From a virus, in the IMG/VR virus record IMGVR_UViG_3300042934_000156, positions 1-50,028 of that record: 50,028 nt of DNA, one strand, 5' to 3'. A program made the translations under genes and the position numbers. Positions 6,630 to 15,279 of this stretch are shown one piece after another; the stretch's first letter is position 1; each line of letters starts with the position of its first letter. A model generated the notes under the pieces. That model was not told the origin of the DNA and made no database searches. It worked only from the letters and a program-made list of their open reading frames with translations.

Positions 6630-8463
6630 TCGGCATACCTCCCGGCATGACTGTTAATGGTGGTTGTCCTGGTATAGGAGGCTTACCCGGAGGCATTGGA
6701 GGCATTACGTCTGCATCTGCTCCCAATCTCATTCCTACATCGTTACGAAGGAAGTCGCGATACTCTTGCCATGTGACAACCGGCTTACCTTCAATGTTGA
6801 GTTTCGCATTTTCTTGCATCGTCTGATATTGGAACGTCTTATCATTAGGCAGTCCATCGCCAATGTTTAAACGTAAATCAAACTCAGCCTCGCGGGTCAT
6901 GGGTACGGCTTGCATCTGAGGTTGTCCCATCTCATCCAACATGGGTTCCTCGCCGTCCATCATTGGTTGGATGTCGTCCAGTTGCTTAATGGAATCCTCA
7001 CCTTTCATAGGCGATAGGTTTGGAACCATAACCGGAGCATTGGTTAATTGCGTTGGATCAAAGAACTTGTAATCCAACTCATTACCGTTAAGACGAATCC
7101 ACATCGGTTCATCCCAATGCGTAATCATATCGTCGTAGAGAAGCTCCAGCACCTTAGACCAACCTTGCTTCCACATCCTCGCTTTGTGTACGACTTGCTT
7201 TTGTCCGGCTTGTTGCAGGGCTAGGATTGCGGACGCTGCTGTAATTCCTCCAGGCGCTTCGCCACGGTTAACGTCTGGCCTACCGCTGATGATATTCGCC
7301 TCTTCGAAAGCTTTCTCTCGACGTTGTGGGATATCCGGAGACACTGGCATACCCTGCACGGCCGTCCATGCCGTGTGGTCACGCATCGGAATTCTAAGTC
7401 CCGGCTTGTTCGTCCACTTCCGCATGTCGAAACCTTTACCCGCATTCTGACCTACCACGATTTGTGGGTTGCCCATGAGACGCGCCGTCATGCGTATCTG
7501 ATCATCCAAGTCGTTTATAAGGTCTTGGGTAGGTATTAGAAGTTCAACGTCTCCCTGCCCCCATCCTGTGCCCCTCTGCGTGTAACAGGGAATGACCACG
7601 AATGGAAACTGATTGCGGCGCTGTAACTTCTCGCCTTTAAGCACCTTCCGGCTATCCTCAAGCACGATGTTGTTAGCCACATGAACGCAGTAGATGTCAC
7701 CGTTAACGTCCTTCATGTAGCACTCGATAAGCAATGCCTTTTGTGAAGTATCTACCTCGACCTCGTCCGTCTTAAAGTTAGGCGTATCCAAGTCCGGATC
7801 GTATGGGCATGTCGTCTCCCTGACCACATACTTACCGAGTTTAGGAAACTTCTTTCGAATCCAACTAAGCGGTCTTGATACCGCATGGATAACAAACTCA
7901 CATTCTTGTAAGAGGTGTGCTGCTGTCCATTTAGGATCCGGGAAAAAGTTAGCCGGACTGACGATCTCGAACGTCGGAAGACCCTTTCCTCCCAATGCCT
8001 CGCTATCGAAATATTCCTTGATGACCGTTGTCCCAAGCTCTAGCCGGTCATGCTCTGAGATATCAAGTTTCACAGGGAATTGATTGCGGTCGAGAACGAA
8101 GTCCATAGCGTGCTGCACGTCCTCCGCAAACATGTCATCTCCAGGCTCTCGTCCTTCTGCAACGGTTGAGAATGGTTTGTCCGTCAAGTCGCTTATCTGA
8201 CCTTCTATGATTGGATGGATGATGTTCGTTATGCTACCGGGATGATCAGGAGACAGTGGTTCATTCTGTAGGTTGTGCTTATAGTCGTCATATCGCGACC
8301 ATCGGTTCATTAAGTCCATTTGATCCTTGGCTTCGTATGATCCACGGAATAGCTTTTGAACCCTGTTACCCAGAGCTTGTTGTGCTTCTGTCTGTGGCGC
8401 TTCGTCATGGTCTATATTCTTTTCATCCATGATATCCGTAGGTTTATTGTCAACTTTCGGCAC
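6619..8463 (-). CDS. Portal protein (P22 gp1-like)
   Basis: The 614-residue protein is the right size and position for a P22-class portal, the dodecameric ring through which DNA is packaged and ejected. Visible features are a conserved portal-like core (QRGTGWGQGDVELLIPTQDL, about residues 294-313), an ISGRPDVNRGEAPGG loop and a Pro/Gly/Met-rich C-terminus. It follows terminase and a small membrane protein, and starts after a terminator hairpin. Confidence 0.85.
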   Translation of the reverse strand: MPKVDNKPTDIMDEKNIDHDEAPQTEAQQALGNRVQKLFRGSYEAKDQMDLMNRWSRYDDYKHNLQNEPLSPDHPGSITNIIHPIIEGQISDLTDKPFSTVAEGREPGDDMFAEDVQHAMDFVLDRNQFPVKLDISEHDRLELGTTVIKEYFDSEALGGKGLPTFEIVSPANFFPDPKWTAAHLLQECEFVIHAVSRPLSWIRKKFPKLGKYVVRETTCPYDPDLDTPNFKTDEVEVDTSQKALLIECYMKDVNGDIYCVHVANNIVLEDSRKVLKGEKLQRRNQFPFVVIPCYTQRGTGWGQGDVELLIPTQDLINDLDDQIRMTARLMGNPQIVVGQNAGKGFDMRKWTNKPGLRIPMRDHTAWTAVQGMPVSPDIPQRREKAFEEANIISGRPDVNRGEAPGGITAASAILALQQAGQKQVVHKARMWKQGWSKVLELLYDDMITHWDEPMWIRLNGNELDYKFFDPTQLTNAPVMVPNLSPMKGEDSIKQLDDIQPMMDGEEPMLDEMGQPQMQAVPMTREAEFDLRLNIGDGLPNDKTFQYQTMQENAKLNIEGKPVVTWQEYRDFLRNDVGMRLGADADVMPPMPPGKPPIPGQPPLTVMPGGMPNAV

Positions 8464-8484
8464 TTAATCACTCCTTCCTGCAAT

Positions 8485-8506
8485 AAAAAAGCCGCCTATT
8501 GGCGAC
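8485..8506 (-). terminator. Intrinsic terminator before portal gene
   Basis: On the minus strand GTCGCC-AATA-GGCGGC (one T-G pair) is followed by TTTTTT. The stem overlaps the stop codon of the 95-residue membrane protein gene. Confidence 0.75.
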
Positions 8507-8783
8507 TGGTTGAGCTATTTAGTGGGTCGCTTGGATTCCATGACCTTGGACGCGGTACTCTCCCACCATTCAACTGTGACTCATACTGCATTTGTTCGAT
8601 CTGACTATTCAGTCCAAGTATCTCGCGTTCAAGTCCTGCGATGTGTTCTATCGCCTCTTTGTACGAGTCCTCTAGGACGTTAGCGCGGTGCTGACGCTCT
8701 ACTACATGCTTGGAGAGGTAAAACCCTGCATACAAGATTGCAAGGCTCAGAAGGACGCATATAAGGCTTATAAGTATGGTCAT
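8496..8783 (-). CDS. Membrane protein with coiled coil, 95 aa
   Basis: A single N-terminal transmembrane helix (residues 2-22, ILISLICVLLSLAILYAGFY) is followed by a heptad-rich helix (about 30-68) and a Pro/Ser-rich tail. It starts 4 nt after the terminase stop, with GGGGG a few nt before ATG. Unusually for this position it is a membrane protein in the packaging cluster; spanin-like or head-membrane roles are guesses. Confidence 0.65.
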   Translation of the reverse strand: MTILISLICVLLSLAILYAGFYLSKHVVERQHRANVLEDSYKEAIEHIAGLEREILGLNSQIEQMQYESQLNGGRVPRPRSWNPSDPLNSSTSRQ

Positions 8784-8787
8784 TCAC

Positions 8788-10548
8788 TCACCCCCAATTG
8801 CTCAACCATCCGTCATCTTCCTTTCGTCTCTCGTCTTCAATCTCGCTTATATGCTTCACTCGTCCGTCTGCTTGGCGTATGAATCTCTCATTCGTTGTCT
8901 CAGTCGTTGTAGGAGCCAATATACTGAGTACCGGTATGGCGTATTGTTCCATGACCATTAGGATAATGGCTGTAGCCATGACCGTATCGTCATATGATCC
9001 TTGTTGAGCGTTCGTTGAGCCCTTCTCATCGATAACATAGCTCATGCACTCCTGTATAAGCCTCTTTGACTTGATGCCCAGTTTCTTTTCCCTAATAAGT
9101 CTCGCCATATTGTCGATAGCCAGTTTCTTTGTCTGCTCATTTGTCCACCATCCAAGCTCTTTCTTCGCTTTATCGTTTAGTTTGTCGTATGAGGTTCGAT
9201 AGTACAGATTTGAATAGCTTTTCTTCATGGAATTAAGGACGCTTAAGCCGTGGTTGTTCTCTTCCACCGCAATCAACGCATCGTTATACCATGTTCCCAA
9301 CATCGCCAATTGATCTGCAAATAAGTCAGGATCAATATGACCGTGCCACATGGCGTTCAGATCGTATTTGCTGTCCCACACTGGAGCTGCGGAGTAGTCA
9401 CCTGTAATCAATCCTTTGGCAACGTCCCCGCCTATGAAGTTCTCTAACTTATCACTTGGCTTACCCCACACCTCAATGTAACCGTTAGGGTCGGGTATGA
9501 ATTGCACCTTGCCACCTACACGTTCTAGGTACCCTCTCTGACCGTCCACACATTGCGCTAGGTATTCCCTGAGTACTGGAATGTCAAAGCGCGGTCTACC
9601 GGACGTTAGGAAAGCCTCTTCTGCTGTGCTTGGATACTCCTGGTGGAATGTCTCGATTGATCCTTGGCAATTGTTCTTTATGGTGCTTCTACGCCAGTTC
9701 AATTGCTCCAGCGTTAAATTAAAAAGGCCGACTAATTGTCTCTCCTCATCGTCTAGCGATTGAGCAAGAGCAATTTTGTCAGACTCATTGTAAAACGGGT
9801 TGCTGTATTCTTTATGTGTGAACCATGGCAGGAATATGGGAATGAAATCATTCTCTCCTGACTCGGCTTGATTCCATAATTCATGAAACGCGTCACCTGC
9901 GCCGTTGGCCGTACTCTCAACGATTACGATCGCGTTGTTCTTCGGCACGGATTGCATAAGGGACTTCATCGTCTCTTTCGGTTTGCTCCACTTCGATAAC
10001 TCCGATATGTGGACGTAGTTCATTGTCTTACCAGAACCGGCGAAAAGGTTGTTCGCTGTATCGATAAGGAACTTTGATTGTAGTCCCGGATTCTTCTCAA
10101 ACTCAGACTGAACGTTTGTGGGATTCTCTAGTATCAATCCCTTGCCACGACTGTTGCGTTTCATTGGCTTTATCTCAGAAGGTAGATGCTGATAGAAACG
10201 ATCTGACATCTCATTAATGGTCTGCGCCGAGTCCTCATCGTACGATATGACCATTGCCGTCTTCTGATATGGTGTGTCTCCCGGCATTCCAATCGTTATG
10301 GCCTTGAAGAACACTCCCTCTGTTGCTGTACTCATCCCCTGCTGCCTAGCCTTTAGAATGACAATGTAAAGCGTTGGGCGCGTCTTGGGATCCGGGTACT
10401 TCGAGTAATGATCCTCGATGATCTTGAGCAATTTATCTTGTGAATCGTTAGTCTCGAATGTGATGATCTCCGCGTTCTTATTCTTAATTTTCAAGGCTCT
10501 GCGGAAGTATAGTTGATTATCGTGTTGTAACTGTAGGAGTGGATGCAT
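8788..10548 (-). CDS. terL: Terminase large subunit
   Basis: The 586-residue packaging motor has a Walker A-like KARQQGMST (about 66-74), a Walker B candidate YVHISE (about 178-183), the coupling motif IVIVESTANG (about 207-216), and an RNase H-like nuclease domain beginning FIGGDVAKG (about 373). The ATG overlaps the small-subunit stop. Headful packaging by this enzyme agrees with the circular permutation seen at the window ends. Confidence 0.93.
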   Translation of the reverse strand: MHPLLQLQHDNQLYFRRALKIKNKNAEIITFETNDSQDKLLKIIEDHYSKYPDPKTRPTLYIVILKARQQGMSTATEGVFFKAITIGMPGDTPYQKTAMVISYDEDSAQTINEMSDRFYQHLPSEIKPMKRNSRGKGLILENPTNVQSEFEKNPGLQSKFLIDTANNLFAGSGKTMNYVHISELSKWSKPKETMKSLMQSVPKNNAIVIVESTANGAGDAFHELWNQAESGENDFIPIFLPWFTHKEYSNPFYNESDKIALAQSLDDEERQLVGLFNLTLEQLNWRRSTIKNNCQGSIETFHQEYPSTAEEAFLTSGRPRFDIPVLREYLAQCVDGQRGYLERVGGKVQFIPDPNGYIEVWGKPSDKLENFIGGDVAKGLITGDYSAAPVWDSKYDLNAMWHGHIDPDLFADQLAMLGTWYNDALIAVEENNHGLSVLNSMKKSYSNLYYRTSYDKLNDKAKKELGWWTNEQTKKLAIDNMARLIREKKLGIKSKRLIQECMSYVIDEKGSTNAQQGSYDDTVMATAIILMVMEQYAIPVLSILAPTTTETTNERFIRQADGRVKHISEIEDERRKEDDGWLSNWG

Positions 10549-10970
10549 TATGACGCACCGCCTAATAGCTTCTTAAGCTGCTCCTCGTAACTCAATCCAA
10601 TATCAGCAGTCTTGCCACCTGTCATAAGTGCGTGCTTGTCGTACATCGTACCGTAATAGGTGCTAACGTGATTCAACGGTATGTCTCGTTTGTTATCCAG
10701 CGCTTCTTGAACTAAGCGATCTCCAAGTGAAGCCGCCTTCATCATGCTGCTCCAAATAACATTAATCATTTCTGTTTTTTTATCTTCTCGTAGTTTCTCA
10801 AACTTAACTTCTTCTTCTGGCGAGTCTCTCATTTCCTTGTGTATCTTATCTACGGTTGCCCACGATACATTTAGATTCTTCGCTATTTCATTTTTGTTGT
10901 CGCTAATGACAAGGTGAGTGCGTATCTGCTCTTTCAACTCGTCGGTTAGCTTCTGCCCTTGCTTAGCCAT
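10548..10970 (-). CDS. terS: Terminase small subunit
   Basis: This 140-residue DNA-binding protein has an N-terminal helix-turn-helix (NKNEIAKNLNVSWATVDKIH) and a helical oligomerisation region, followed immediately by terL. It recognises the packaging start site on phage DNA. I chose ATG 10970 (MAKQGQKLTDELK), preceded by GGGGTG; an upstream in-frame ATG lacks spacing to a ribosome site. Confidence 0.85.
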   Translation of the reverse strand: MAKQGQKLTDELKEQIRTHLVISDNKNEIAKNLNVSWATVDKIHKEMRDSPEEEVKFEKLREDKKTEMINVIWSSMMKAASLGDRLVQEALDNKRDIPLNHVSTYYGTMYDKHALMTGGKTADIGLSYEEQLKKLLGGAS

Positions 10971-11061
10971 CTCTTCACCCCTATTCATCATAATTTGCAC
11001 TATTCTACATCAATCAAAGTATAAAGTGCTTATTTCGAGCATTTTGTTTGTACTATGTTAC

Positions 11062-11307
11062 TTATCGGAGATTAAATATGCTCGAATCTGACTGTGTTCT
11101 CCCCTCGCAAGCGCCTGAGCAGTTACAAGGATGTGCGCACCTTGTTGTGCCTCCGCTAGTTACCTTAGGTTGTAACCTCATCCACCCAGTATCGAGTGTA
11201 TCTTGCTTTACGGGCTTTCTCGCGGCTTGTTCTACCTGCATACGTTGATAATCCATGATCTCTTGAGGTGTTCCCTCTACGCTTATACCGTTTATTGTGG
11301 CTCTCAT
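11062..11307 (-). CDS. Cys-rich small protein, 81 aa
   Basis: ATG 11307 has GGAGGG 6 nt upstream. The N-terminal half contains SVEGTPQEIMDYQRM, and the C-terminus has a compact cysteine cluster (CAHPCNCSGAC) that could bind a metal. It lies just before the small terminase gene. Not recognised. Confidence 0.6.
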   Translation of the reverse strand: MRATINGISVEGTPQEIMDYQRMQVEQAARKPVKQDTLDTGWMRLQPKVTSGGTTRCAHPCNCSGACEGRTQSDSSIFNLR

Positions 11308-11319
11308 CTTCTTCCCTCC

Positions 11320-11520
11320 TCAATGTAAATGCCTAAACACCGCGCAACTCATAACATCCATCGCACATATCTGTTCTGGTCGTAAATTGGTGCTGTGTAC
11401 GGTTAATACGCCTATCTCTGTGTATTGTCTGTAGGCTCCGTTACGCTCTTCTTCGTCTTCATAGCCTATTAAGTTTGTTAGTCCGTCTATCGAATACGAT
11501 ATTAAATACTTCGATTTCAT
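11320..11520 (-). CDS. Small protein, 66 aa
   Basis: ATG 11520 (MKSKYLISYSIDGLTN) has GGAGG 4 nt upstream; the frame opens further up but overlaps the HNH gene. Probably an alpha/beta domain. Not recognised; it resembles small early/late-junction proteins of Firmicute phages. Confidence 0.55.
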   Translation of the reverse strand: MKSKYLISYSIDGLTNLIGYEDEEERNGAYRQYTEIGVLTVHSTNLRPEQICAMDVMSCAVFRHLH

Positions 11521-11530
11521 AAGACCTCCA

Positions 11531-12064
11531 TCATGAAGCATATTCTTTAGAAAATGGCATGTAGAGTCTCCTAGCTTCTATTGCGGCTAACTCTGCTTCT
11601 TGTAGTTCTTTAAAGTGACCTATAAGCTTCTTTTTCCCATTCAATATCATTCTGACCGCCCACATACTTCTTCGTTCTATCCAATGCACTCCGCGAATAC
11701 CTGATTTGCTATTCTTGCCTACACCATTTCTGTTCTGCTGATTTTCTGAAATAGTGCAAACTCTCAAATTTTCATCGGTGTTGTTTAAGGTGTCGTGATT
11801 GATGTGATCCACGACCATACCTTCCGGCGCATTAGTTATAAAGCGGTGTAACTTTACACTTTTCCGTTTATTTTTCGAATCAACGTAAGACCCCTGACAG
11901 TACGAATAACTTAAACCTGGATATCTGTTCAAGTGCCAACTCCCAGGATAAGATTTCATCATTTCTAGTTTGCTAGTAGAAATCAATACCTCGTCATCGC
12001 CAAACTTTTGACTCTTGATGAATATTGCAGTTACATCTCCGCGAATTTCATAATCGTTTTTCAT
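11531..12064 (-). CDS. HNH homing endonuclease with AP2-like domain
   Basis: The 177-residue protein has an HNH_3 core (LHRFITNAP, VVDHINHDTLNN, ENLRVCTISENQ, about residues 73-113) followed by a GIRGVHWIERRSMWAVRM segment typical of AP2-type DNA binding. The arrangement is that of free-standing homing nucleases. It is inserted between the late leader and the terminase genes, a common nuclease site in phages. ATG 12064 has AGGAGG upstream. Confidence 0.85.
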   Translation of the reverse strand: MKNDYEIRGDVTAIFIKSQKFGDDEVLISTSKLEMMKSYPGSWHLNRYPGLSYSYCQGSYVDSKNKRKSVKLHRFITNAPEGMVVDHINHDTLNNTDENLRVCTISENQQNRNGVGKNSKSGIRGVHWIERRSMWAVRMILNGKKKLIGHFKELQEAELAAIEARRLYMPFSKEYAS

Positions 12065-12094
12065 GTTCGCGACCTCCTGAATTTATCTTTATAA

Positions 12095-12121
12095 AACAAA
12101 AATAGCCGCACTAGGCGACTA
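12095..12121 (-). terminator. Terminator/attenuator in the late leader
   Basis: On the minus strand TAGTCGC-CTAGT-GCGGCTA (one wobble) is followed by TTTTTGTTTT. It lies 31 nt before the HNH gene and upstream of terminase, so late transcription must read through it or start after it. Confidence 0.7.
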
Positions 12122-12241
12122 AAGGAGAAGAGTATAGGTTGGAAATGTAATTGTTGCCGCCCCCACGTAGTCTGTATCCGTGAGAGCGGCGTGAGATTGT
12201 ACGCAGCCCGCGCATGATCTCATAATGTGAGGAAATTGTGT

Positions 12242-12280
12242 GAATGATGGGAAAGGGGGTCGCCTTTATTGCCATCATTC
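12242..12280. other. Long hairpin in the late leader
   Basis: GAATGATGG (12242-12250) and CCATCATTC (12272-12280) form a perfect 9-bp stem around a 21-nt loop that itself contains AAAGG/CCTTT complementarity. It lies in the 283-bp gap between the late regulator and the HNH gene, a gap without an open frame that I can support. It could be a regulatory RNA structure or part of a packaging site; no T-run follows, so it is not a simple terminator. Confidence 0.5.
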
Positions 12281-12294
12281 AGCGTCAATTCCCT

Positions 12295-12317
12295 ATGATA
12301 GAATTTTAACACGTGTT
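12295..12317 (-). promoter_or_regulatory. Candidate late promoter
   Basis: A TATCAT -10-like box (12300-12295, minus strand) has no recognisable -35 but has a perfect palindrome AACACGTGTT (12308-12317) just upstream. It follows the ArpU-like regulator gene, so activator-dependent late transcription could start here. Weak evidence. Confidence 0.35.
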
Positions 12318-12347
12318 GTGGGTACTTTGTGGGCAAAAATGGGACAT

Positions 12348-12782
12348 TTACGCGCCCTCTAGTTGCTCTTTGAATATCCAATCAGGATCGAATCGATGTG
12401 GGAAAGGTGTTATCTCCGTCTCCCGTTCAATGGGTTGAAGCGCTATGCTCAGTTGTTTTAACGCCTCTTTGTGCCGCCGCTGTACGGTCTTCCTGTCACA
12501 ATGTAGCACGTCCGCGATCTGTCCGAGTGTCAATGGGTTACGCTCCAGGTATCGGCGGTTAATGACTGTACGCTGTTCATCCGTTAGTACATCGTCAACA
12601 GCCCCGTTAACCGTGTTCACAATGCGACTGTACCTAGTAGCGTCCCACCTATTAGGACTCCGTTGTCTCTCTCCGTAGAGCGTAGGAGCTCCGTCTAAGT
12701 ATCCTTCTGTTTCTCCTACCTTTGCCGCATAACGGTATGATCGGAAGTTTGTTAGGATCTCTGAAACGTCTTCGTTATTCAT
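12348..12782 (-). CDS. ArpU/sigma-70 region-4-like late regulator
   Basis: The 144-residue protein has a C-terminal sigma region-4-like helix-turn-helix (DEQRTVINRRYLERNPLT then IADVLHCDRKTVQRR, about residues 67-103). Its size and place at the end of the early operon, just before terminase, are those of ArpU/RinA-type activators of late genes in Gram-positive phages. The ATG overlaps the upstream stop. It probably drives transcription from the long leader at 12065-12347. Confidence 0.75.
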   Translation of the reverse strand: MNNEDVSEILTNFRSYRYAAKVGETEGYLDGAPTLYGERQRSPNRWDATRYSRIVNTVNGAVDDVLTDEQRTVINRRYLERNPLTLGQIADVLHCDRKTVQRRHKEALKQLSIALQPIERETEITPFPHRFDPDWIFKEQLEGA

Positions 12783-13033
12783 TTGGATTCACTCCTCTCC
12801 GCTAATGTCTGTCTCGTTAATTGAATTACTTTGTATGCCGCCGTAAACACGTTGATATAACACCCACCGCATAAATCGAAATGTTCTGCGCGCCCTGAGG
12901 TTGGAAGACCGTGCTTATCAACGTATCCGGCTAATCTTCCCTCTGCAAATTCCACGATATGAATAAGAGGATCAAACGAGTGCGCTCTTTCCTCAATTTC
13001 ATATCCGCATGCGTCGCAGAACGTCTTTTTCAT
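12779..13033 (-). CDS. Zinc-binding small protein, 84 aa
   Basis: CDAC near the N-terminus and CGGC near residue 55 suggest one zinc site. It lies directly upstream of the late regulator with an ATGA-type overlap. A copy of the dispersed early-junction repeat (13078-13132) sits about 45 nt before its start. Not recognised. Confidence 0.6.
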   Translation of the reverse strand: MKKTFCDACGYEIEERAHSFDPLIHIVEFAEGRLAGYVDKHGLPTSGRAEHFDLCGGCYINVFTAAYKVIQLTRQTLAERSESK

Positions 13034-13077
13034 CCTTATCCCCCTTATAGGCGAGTTTCCCCGCCCATATAACTCTA

Positions 13078-13132
13078 TACGGCCTTCACTTTGTTGGGAT
13101 TATTCGGTCGTGACGATGGCGCTACGCGCTTA
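13078..13132 (-). repeat. Dispersed early-junction element, copy a
   Basis: On the minus strand it reads GTAAGCGCGTAGCGCCATCG, then TCACGACCGAATAAT and ends AAAGTGAAGGCCGTA. It shares this order of blocks with the copies at 16531, 17701, 18623, 23912 and, inverted, 27227. Its first bases supply the S-A-stop of the 81-residue gene. Confidence 0.75.
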
Positions 13133-13367
13133 CTGCCTCATACGTGGCTTCGAAGATGTCCGGCTTGCAAGGGTAACATTCGCCTTTAATCCCTCGTATA
13201 ATCCAATCCCCTGCTTCTGCCCGCATGACACCTTCTAGCGTGGATATTAGAATAACTCCGCCGTGATCTCTGCCGACATCCACATTGTCCAACCACTCAG
13301 GACATCCGTTATCGTCTGAGTTCTGCCACGCTTCGACCTCTACAGGCTTCTTGCGGTACTTAGCCAT
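13122..13367 (-). CDS. Conserved phage protein, 81 aa
   Basis: The opening MAKYRKKPVEVEAW and the ending GDWIIRGIKGECYPCKPDIF are a very common signature in phages of Firmicutes and Proteobacteria; no biochemical role is known to me. The last codons (V-S-A-stop) come from the dispersed repeat. The ATG abuts the stop of the coiled-coil gene. Confidence 0.75.
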   Translation of the reverse strand: MAKYRKKPVEVEAWQNSDDNGCPEWLDNVDVGRDHGGVILISTLEGVMRAEAGDWIIRGIKGECYPCKPDIFEATYEAVSA

Positions 13368-14431
13368 TAAGCCGCCGCCCCTTGATTGATTTCACCGAAT
13401 CCAACATGATATTTAAGCTTCTCAACATCTTTTTTCAGAGCTTCGAATTCTTCCCTTGTAACAACCCCACCTGCAACATCCTGTCCATCTTGTCCCGTAG
13501 TGGAGTATTCATCCACGATGTGTCCTGAGTCCACATTCTGTAGGTCGGGAATCGGTACTCCGGATTCTGGACGAAATTCCTCTACCGCCTCAACGGATTC
13601 TGAATCCGGTACGAGTGATGCATCATCTTGCTTGGCTTGATCAATCTCGTTGCGGATCTGCATTGCATCTTCGTAGCTCACTACGCGATATTTGCCAATG
13701 TAGTTCGGGTGAAACTCGATAGTTTCGTTGGTGTCTACCAGTACCGCCGTGGACTTCGTGCCGCTTACTTCAACCACGTTGTAAATGGCCGGACGGGAAG
13801 CTTTCAGACGTTCCATCGCTTGTGCTAATGCGCCGTTATCGAGGTTAGTCGTCGTAGTCGGCTTGCTTACTTGGTTGCGCAGCTCTTCAACCTGAGCTTT
13901 AAGTGATGCGTTCTCGCCGGACAGCAAAGTGTTATCTGCTAGAAGTTCATTCCGATCGCTCGTCGCCGCTAACCACTTGGATTCAAAGTCATCGCGCTCT
14001 AATCCGGTTTGATGGAGGTTTTCTCGTAACGATTGCTCGACTTGATCACGTTGCGCCAGTTCAGCGTTAAAGCTTGATTGAATCGCCTTCACTTCGGCTT
14101 GGTTAGTATCCTCGATCTCTTGGAGTTTGAGTTGGTATGCAATAGCCAACGCCTGATAGGATTCTTCCTTGTCGGTCACTTCCCGGAAATTAACCGTCAT
14201 GCCCTGAACGGAAATTCCAAACGATGAATCAGGATCCTGTGCGTTCGCTATGATCCCTTGCGTTTTTGTCAGTAGCTGTTCTTCCTCCATCACCAACTGC
14301 AATAACTCGGCCTCGCGTGTCTCCTTCGCTTTGTAACGCTCGTCCTCTTTGCCAACGCCTGATTGCGTAAGCTGATCCATTTCGTTTTTTACGTCCTGTA
14401 ATTCAGCCTCATACATCAATAATTTGCTCAT
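13367..14431 (-). CDS. Long coiled-coil protein, 354 aa
   Basis: Glu/Gln/Leu-rich heptads run from about residue 1 to 60 and 85 to 200, followed by a beta-like segment (IYNVVEVSGTKSTAVLV, IEFHPNYIGKYRVVS) and an acidic tail ending in a second short coil (EFEALKKDVEKLKYHVGFG). It is the first gene after the extended -10 promoter at 14490. Not recognised; possibly an early/middle scaffold-like or replication accessory protein. ATG 14431 (MSKLLMYEAEL) has GGGAG upstream. Confidence 0.6.
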   Translation of the reverse strand: MSKLLMYEAELQDVKNEMDQLTQSGVGKEDERYKAKETREAELLQLVMEEEQLLTKTQGIIANAQDPDSSFGISVQGMTVNFREVTDKEESYQALAIAYQLKLQEIEDTNQAEVKAIQSSFNAELAQRDQVEQSLRENLHQTGLERDDFESKWLAATSDRNELLADNTLLSGENASLKAQVEELRNQVSKPTTTTNLDNGALAQAMERLKASRPAIYNVVEVSGTKSTAVLVDTNETIEFHPNYIGKYRVVSYEDAMQIRNEIDQAKQDDASLVPDSESVEAVEEFRPESGVPIPDLQNVDSGHIVDEYSTTGQDGQDVAGGVVTREEFEALKKDVEKLKYHVGFGEINQGAAA

Positions 14432-14489
14432 TCTGCACGCTCCCAAGGGTTATTATTTCAACATTCCGAATATTCAAATTTCTATTGAT

Positions 14490-14498
14490 ATTATACCA
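14490..14498 (-). promoter_or_regulatory. Extended -10 promoter
   Basis: The minus strand shows TGGTATAAT (TG-n-TATAAT) inside AATATGTGGTATAATATC. The gap 14446-14542 is very AT-rich. The same core, ATGGTATAATATC, is found at 44037-44045. It probably drives the 354-residue gene and the genes down to the late regulator. Confidence 0.6.
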
Positions 14499-14542
14499 CA
14501 TATTGTGATATTTTAAAAGGTTATTCGCTATATATTGCGTTT

Positions 14543-14614
14543 TTATGCCGCGCCATCGGGCGGTTTCCAAGGCTTGAAATCACTCGGCTGCGGACGTTTT
14601 GTCTTCGGCTTCAT
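14543..14614 (-). CDS. Micropeptide, 23 aa, PPxGAA family
   Basis: ATG 14614 gives a basic peptide that begins MKPKTKRPQP and ends WKPPDGAA. It overlaps the 3' end of the YopX gene in another frame. A second peptide with the same plan (KPKKRP ... FPPGGAA) is at 28159-28224, which is the main reason to believe both are translated. Function unknown. Confidence 0.45.
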   Translation of the reverse strand: MKPKTKRPQPSDFKPWKPPDGAA

Positions 14615-15029
14615 CGGGACTACTTTCCCTACTGGTGGTATCTTCATCCTTACTCACCTCCTCGTATATGTTGCCTATGACCTCTCCTTTTCCTACATGG
14701 AACCTTAGAATTTCATTGAAAAACTCAACATCTGGCTTGTCCCAAACAATTTCAAACCTATCTTCGTTGTATTCAATCGTGCCCACTGCTTTCCCGTGTT
14801 TGAATCTGTCTTTTTCCCAAATCTCCTTACCGTTCTTATCTTTTAGTCCGGTGTATTGCATTAGAACGTAATTATCTAAATCGTTCCAGTCATGCGAAGC
14901 CAGTTGTCCAAGTGTGCTATCATCTACCAAGTCGAACTGTTCTCCTAGATCAGAAATAGCAAGCCCTCTTACGTCTACCATTTCTTCACGAAACTTACTC
15001 CACGCTCTAAACTTAATCTCCCTACTCAT
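14580..15029 (-). CDS. YopX family protein
   Basis: The product opens MSREIKFRAWSKFREEMVDV and contains VLMQYTGLKDKNGKEIWEKD and IGNIYEE, the hallmark pattern of YopX-family phage proteins (B. subtilis SPbeta yopX is the type member). These proteins are accessory early products of unknown mechanism. GGAGGG lies 6 nt before ATG. The Ser/Glu-rich C-terminus is likely disordered. Confidence 0.9.
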   Translation of the reverse strand: MSREIKFRAWSKFREEMVDVRGLAISDLGEQFDLVDDSTLGQLASHDWNDLDNYVLMQYTGLKDKNGKEIWEKDRFKHGKAVGTIEYNEDRFEIVWDKPDVEFFNEILRFHVGKGEVIGNIYEEVSKDEDTTSRESSPDEAEDKTSAAE

Positions 15030-15126
15030 GGTAACCCTCCTAATAGTGTTGTAACGCTCTGTACGCCCTTCTGAGCCTCTTTAGCCTAGTGATTGGAACA
15101 TTCTACTAGAGAGGCACAAATTACGC

Positions 15127-15279
15127 TCAAACAGCTTGATTTTTAACCTTGTCCAATTCCTGATCGATTGCCTCGATTCGTTCGATGATTCGATCTCTGC
15201 CCGGCGAGTTTACGTTGATCAGTTTCAATCGCTCGGTTAACCGTGTTCTTTCGTCGATTAGGCTCTCTTTGTCGCTCAT
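15127..15279 (-). CDS. Short helical protein, 50 aa
   Basis: The product begins MSDKESLIDERTRLTERLKL and is an alternating Arg/Glu/Ile helix pair, likely a coiled coil. The ATG overlaps the recU stop (ATGA), so translation is coupled. The 97 bp after it (15030-15126) hold nothing that I can name. Confidence 0.55.
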   Translation of the reverse strand: MSDKESLIDERTRLTERLKLINVNSPGRDRIIERIEAIDQELDKVKNQAV

